From Zanthoxylum bungeanum (Eukaryota; Streptophyta; Magnoliopsida; Sapindales; Rutaceae), in NCBI GenBank assembly GCA_019454045.1, contig SKCR01032783.1, positions 62,001-126,000 on the forward strand: a stretch of DNA of 64,000 nucleotides, given 5' to 3'. Each line of letters begins with the position of its first letter. Within the stretch, counting starts at the first letter, position 1. The notes beneath the pieces were generated by a model. It searched no databases. It was not told the DNA's origin and saw only the letters and a list, made by a program, of their open reading frames with translations. Below are positions 62,501-64,000 of this stretch, one piece after another. The position numbers and the translations under genes are program-made.

Positions 62501-63836
62501 TCATCCAGTATATATCAAGCTCACTTGATTGGAAAGCCGGAAAGATTGTTGTGAATCAGAAAGTTGATCCTGTTGTTTCTTCTGATCCTTATCTTCGTAT
62601 CACATTGACATTTTCCTCGAAGGTACTGGTTATGAAAGTTAGTGATTGTAAAATTGGCATTGATGTTAAGCATTTTAATAAGCAACCAATATTCATGATG
62701 CATTTGATCTATGCAGGGGGCAGGTCAAACATCTTCCTTGAACTTGCGAATACCAACTTGGACCAGTCCAACTGGAGCAAAGGCAACATTAAATGGCCAG
62801 GATTTGCCTCTACCATCTCCAGGTTTGGAATACAATTATAATCTTTTCAATTGATTGATCTTTTTTTTTTATCTTCTATGAAGATAAGTAACCAACGGAC
62901 TCATCCTGATGCAGGCAATTTTCACACTGTCTTTAAAACATGGAGCTCTGATGACAGATTAACGATTCAGCTGCCCCTCAGTCTAAGGACAGAGACTATT
63001 CAAGGTGTCTTCAGGAGAAGTGAATGTTTACAATTTATTTATTTATTTTTCAATCAATGATTTATGACATGGTTTATTTTCTTTCTTCAGATGATCGGCC
63101 TGAGTATGCTTCTATTCAGGCAATTCTTTATGGTCCTTATGTGCTTGCGGGTCATAGTGATGGAGACTGGGACATAATTGAGTCTGCTACATCTCTTTCA
63201 GACTGGATTACTCCAATTCCTGTCTCATACAATTCTCAGCTAGTTACTTTCTCCCGAGAATCTGGAAACTCAAGATTTGTCCTAACGAACTTAAACCAAT
63301 CTATCACAATGGAAACTTTTCCAAAATCCGGAACTGATGCTGCTCTTCATGCCACTTTCAGACTCATCTTAAATGATAAATCTTCCTCCAAATTTTCATC
63401 ACTCAAAGATATTATCGGCAAATCAGTCATGCTAGAGCCATTTGCTTCTCCAGGAATGCTTATAGTGCAGCATGGAACAGATGATGAACTTGTTGTCACA
63501 GATTCTTTTATTGCCCATAACTATTCTGTTTTTCGTCTCGTTGCTGGATTGGATGGAAGGGACGAAACAGTATCCTTGGAGTCAGAAAGTCATAAAGGTT
63601 GCTTTGTGTATACCGGGGTTATTTTGCAATTGCGTAAAAACATGAAGCTCAGCTGCAATTCAGAGACAACAGAGGCTGGATTTAATCGTGCAGCCAGCTT
63701 TGTAATGGAAAAAGGAGCAAGTGAATATCATCCTATCAGCTTCGTGGCAAAAGGAGCAAATCGGAATTTTCTTCTGGCGCCATTGCAGAGCTTAAGAGAT
63801 GAATCCTACACTGTTTATTTCGACATTAAATCTTAG
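53556..63836 (+). CDS. GH127/DUF1680 glycoside hydrolase (beta-L-arabinofuranosidase-like), 12 exons
   Basis: Exons: 53556-54066, 54559-54761, 54831-55028, 55172-55243, 55418-55513, 56357-56436, 56634-56709, 62126-62336, 62429-62622, 62717-62822, 62915-63004, 63091-63836. All introns are GT-AG and phases agree, giving 2,583 nt and 860 residues without a stop. A hydrophobic N-terminus with likely cleavage after ASALA suggests secretion. HWRAQQTNLEYLLMLD, the ELRGHFVG/HYLSASA junction, ATGGTS and YYERSLTNGVLGIQRG are family signatures. In bacterial HypBA1 a zinc-bound cysteine is the nucleophile, held with Glu, Cys and Cys. The likely equivalents are Glu403 and Cys405 (ESC, exon 7) and Cys478-Cys479 (CCYGTG, exon 8). 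Length and layout resemble Arabidopsis At5g12950-type proteins, from memory. Expected role: removing L-arabinofuranose from wall glycans or glycoproteins; the substrate is inferred. Confidence 0.9.
55514..56356 (+). other. Intron 5 of the GH127 gene
   Basis: 843 bp, of which 680 bp is the MITE at 55609-56279 plus one 9-bp duplication. The intron would have been about 163 bp before insertion, in line with its neighbours (69-197 bp, except introns 1 and 7). Confidence 0.85.
55609..56279. mobile_element. Mutator-type MITE with 148-bp terminal inverted repeats
   Basis: 671 bp starting GGGTTATTTA and ending TAAATAACCC. The inverted repeats 55609-55756 and 56132-56279 align over 148 bp with about five or six mismatches. 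A 9-bp TSD, TTTAAAAAA, flanks it at 55600-55608 and 56280-56288. Long inverted repeats plus a 9-bp duplication are the hallmark of Mutator-like elements. The 375-bp centre is AT-rich and noncoding, so it is non-autonomous. Confidence 0.92.
56746..57851 (-). pseudogene. Integrase region of F, with protease remnant
   Basis: 57851-57189 is open for 220 codons: a protease tail lacking the DTG part, then GAG-pre-integrase with LWHMRLGH and CEYCIRGK, and the integrase aspartates in LVHSDVCG and TDDVSRYG. After 57189 the same domain goes on with TGA codons at the arginine of LRSDRGGEY (about 57155) and within the segment after ERRNRTLL (about 56997). The GVSERRN glutamate is present. The segment ends at the truncation point of F. 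Confidence 0.85.
57943..58825 (-). pseudogene. gag of F
   Basis: ATG at 58825. Stops occur after NWDMD (TAG) and near 58595 (TGA), then a break around 58420, after which 158 codons are open (58419-57943). That part has the UBN2-type end of Gag, a run of Lys-Gly, and the zinc knuckle CHHCQKVGHWKRNC (CX2CX4HX4C). It would have bound element RNA. It is interrupted and inactive. Confidence 0.85.
59491..59502 (-). other. Primer binding site of F
   Basis: GCTCTGATACTA on the plus strand, i.e. TAGTATCAGAGC on the element strand. It differs in one base from the usual TGGTATCAGAGC and lies three bases from the LTR. Confidence 0.85.
59506..61572 (-). repeat. 5' LTR of F
   Basis: 2,067 bp. On the plus strand it begins TGTTGGG and ends CCCTAACA. 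Related pieces are H2 (52102-52863), the middle of H1 (48930-49160) and 37925-38350. Confidence 0.9.
61573..62125 (+). other. Right part of intron 7, nothing recognised
   Basis: 553 bp after F. AT-rich with open stretches on both strands but no family resemblance and no splice-site pair that would add an exon in phase. Confidence 0.5.
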
Positions 63837-64000
63837 GAAAACAAACATCGGTAGCATTTGATATTTGACAATACTCCCCAATAAATTTATTTGTAATATG
63901 TAGATGGGTGGGTACACATGTAAATATAATCTTGTATGCTATCAACAACTCCTCTTCAACATATCCAAAACTCAGCACAAAATTCTTCTGGAAATCCCAA
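63837..64000 (+). other. 3' UTR and downstream of the GH127 gene
   Basis: Follows the TAG at 63834-63836. AATAAA at 63880-63885 followed by T-rich TTTATTTGTAATATG is a plausible polyadenylation signal. Confidence 0.6.
63880..63885 (+). terminator. Possible polyadenylation signal
   Basis: AATAAA 44 bp after the stop codon. Plant signals are loose, so the real cleavage site may be further right. Confidence 0.5.

Overview
The window is nuclear DNA of a flowering plant, most likely a eudicot. The right end carries one split gene with GT-AG introns, whose protein belongs to the plant DUF1680/GH127 family. Nearly everything else is AT-rich LTR retrotransposon sequence, with plant-type Ty1/copia and Ty3/gypsy signatures (tRNA-iMet and tRNA-Asp primer sites, zinc knuckles, integrase and YIDD reverse transcriptase motifs). 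I see no bacterial or organellar genes, tRNA, rRNA or CRISPR. All alignments were made by eye, so fossil limits are approximate; LTR ends and target-site duplications (TSDs) were read base by base.

Layout, with my own element names. 1-593: antisense 3' part of an Athila-like element (D''). 594-7912: copia element A1, cut off in its RNase H region. 7913-11967: LTR of the D'' element (D'), antisense, carrying a 2.7 kb solo LTR (G, 9069-11784, TSD ATTAC). 11968-26676: copia element A2, whose 3' LTR is split by antisense copia element B (16308-25255, TSD TGATG). 26677-30428: gag-pol of copia element C, whose 3' LTR (from 30429) is split by the complete Athila-like non-autonomous element D (30537-37276, TSD CTTAC). 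37925-40401: LTR fragment and an old copia fossil (J). 40402-48783: antisense copia element E. 48784-52863: two copia LTR pieces (H1, H2) around an antisense chromovirus-type solo LTR (S). 53556-63836: a 12-exon gene for a secreted GH127-like glycosidase (860 codons, uninterrupted), with a Mutator-type MITE in intron 5 and a truncated antisense copia (F) in intron 7.

The repeats can be read as an insertion history. C is oldest. A2 went into C's gag and D into C's LTR. The D''/D' element went into A2 and B into A2's 3' LTR. A1 then went into D'' and G into D'. The missing left halves of D'', A2 and C should lie left of base 1, in that order.

A1, A2, B and E form one long-LTR (about 2 kb) copia family with a long untranslated leader. 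It has two unusual traits. Its LTRs and leaders are full of short palindromes whose arms are separated by TGG (sometimes TAG) on the element's sense strand. A1, A2 and B also share the same ruined gag-pol text while E keeps a better one, as if a coding-dead lineage had amplified with borrowed proteins. The host gene appears to have survived two intron insertions with all exons in frame and with the predicted zinc and catalytic residues present.
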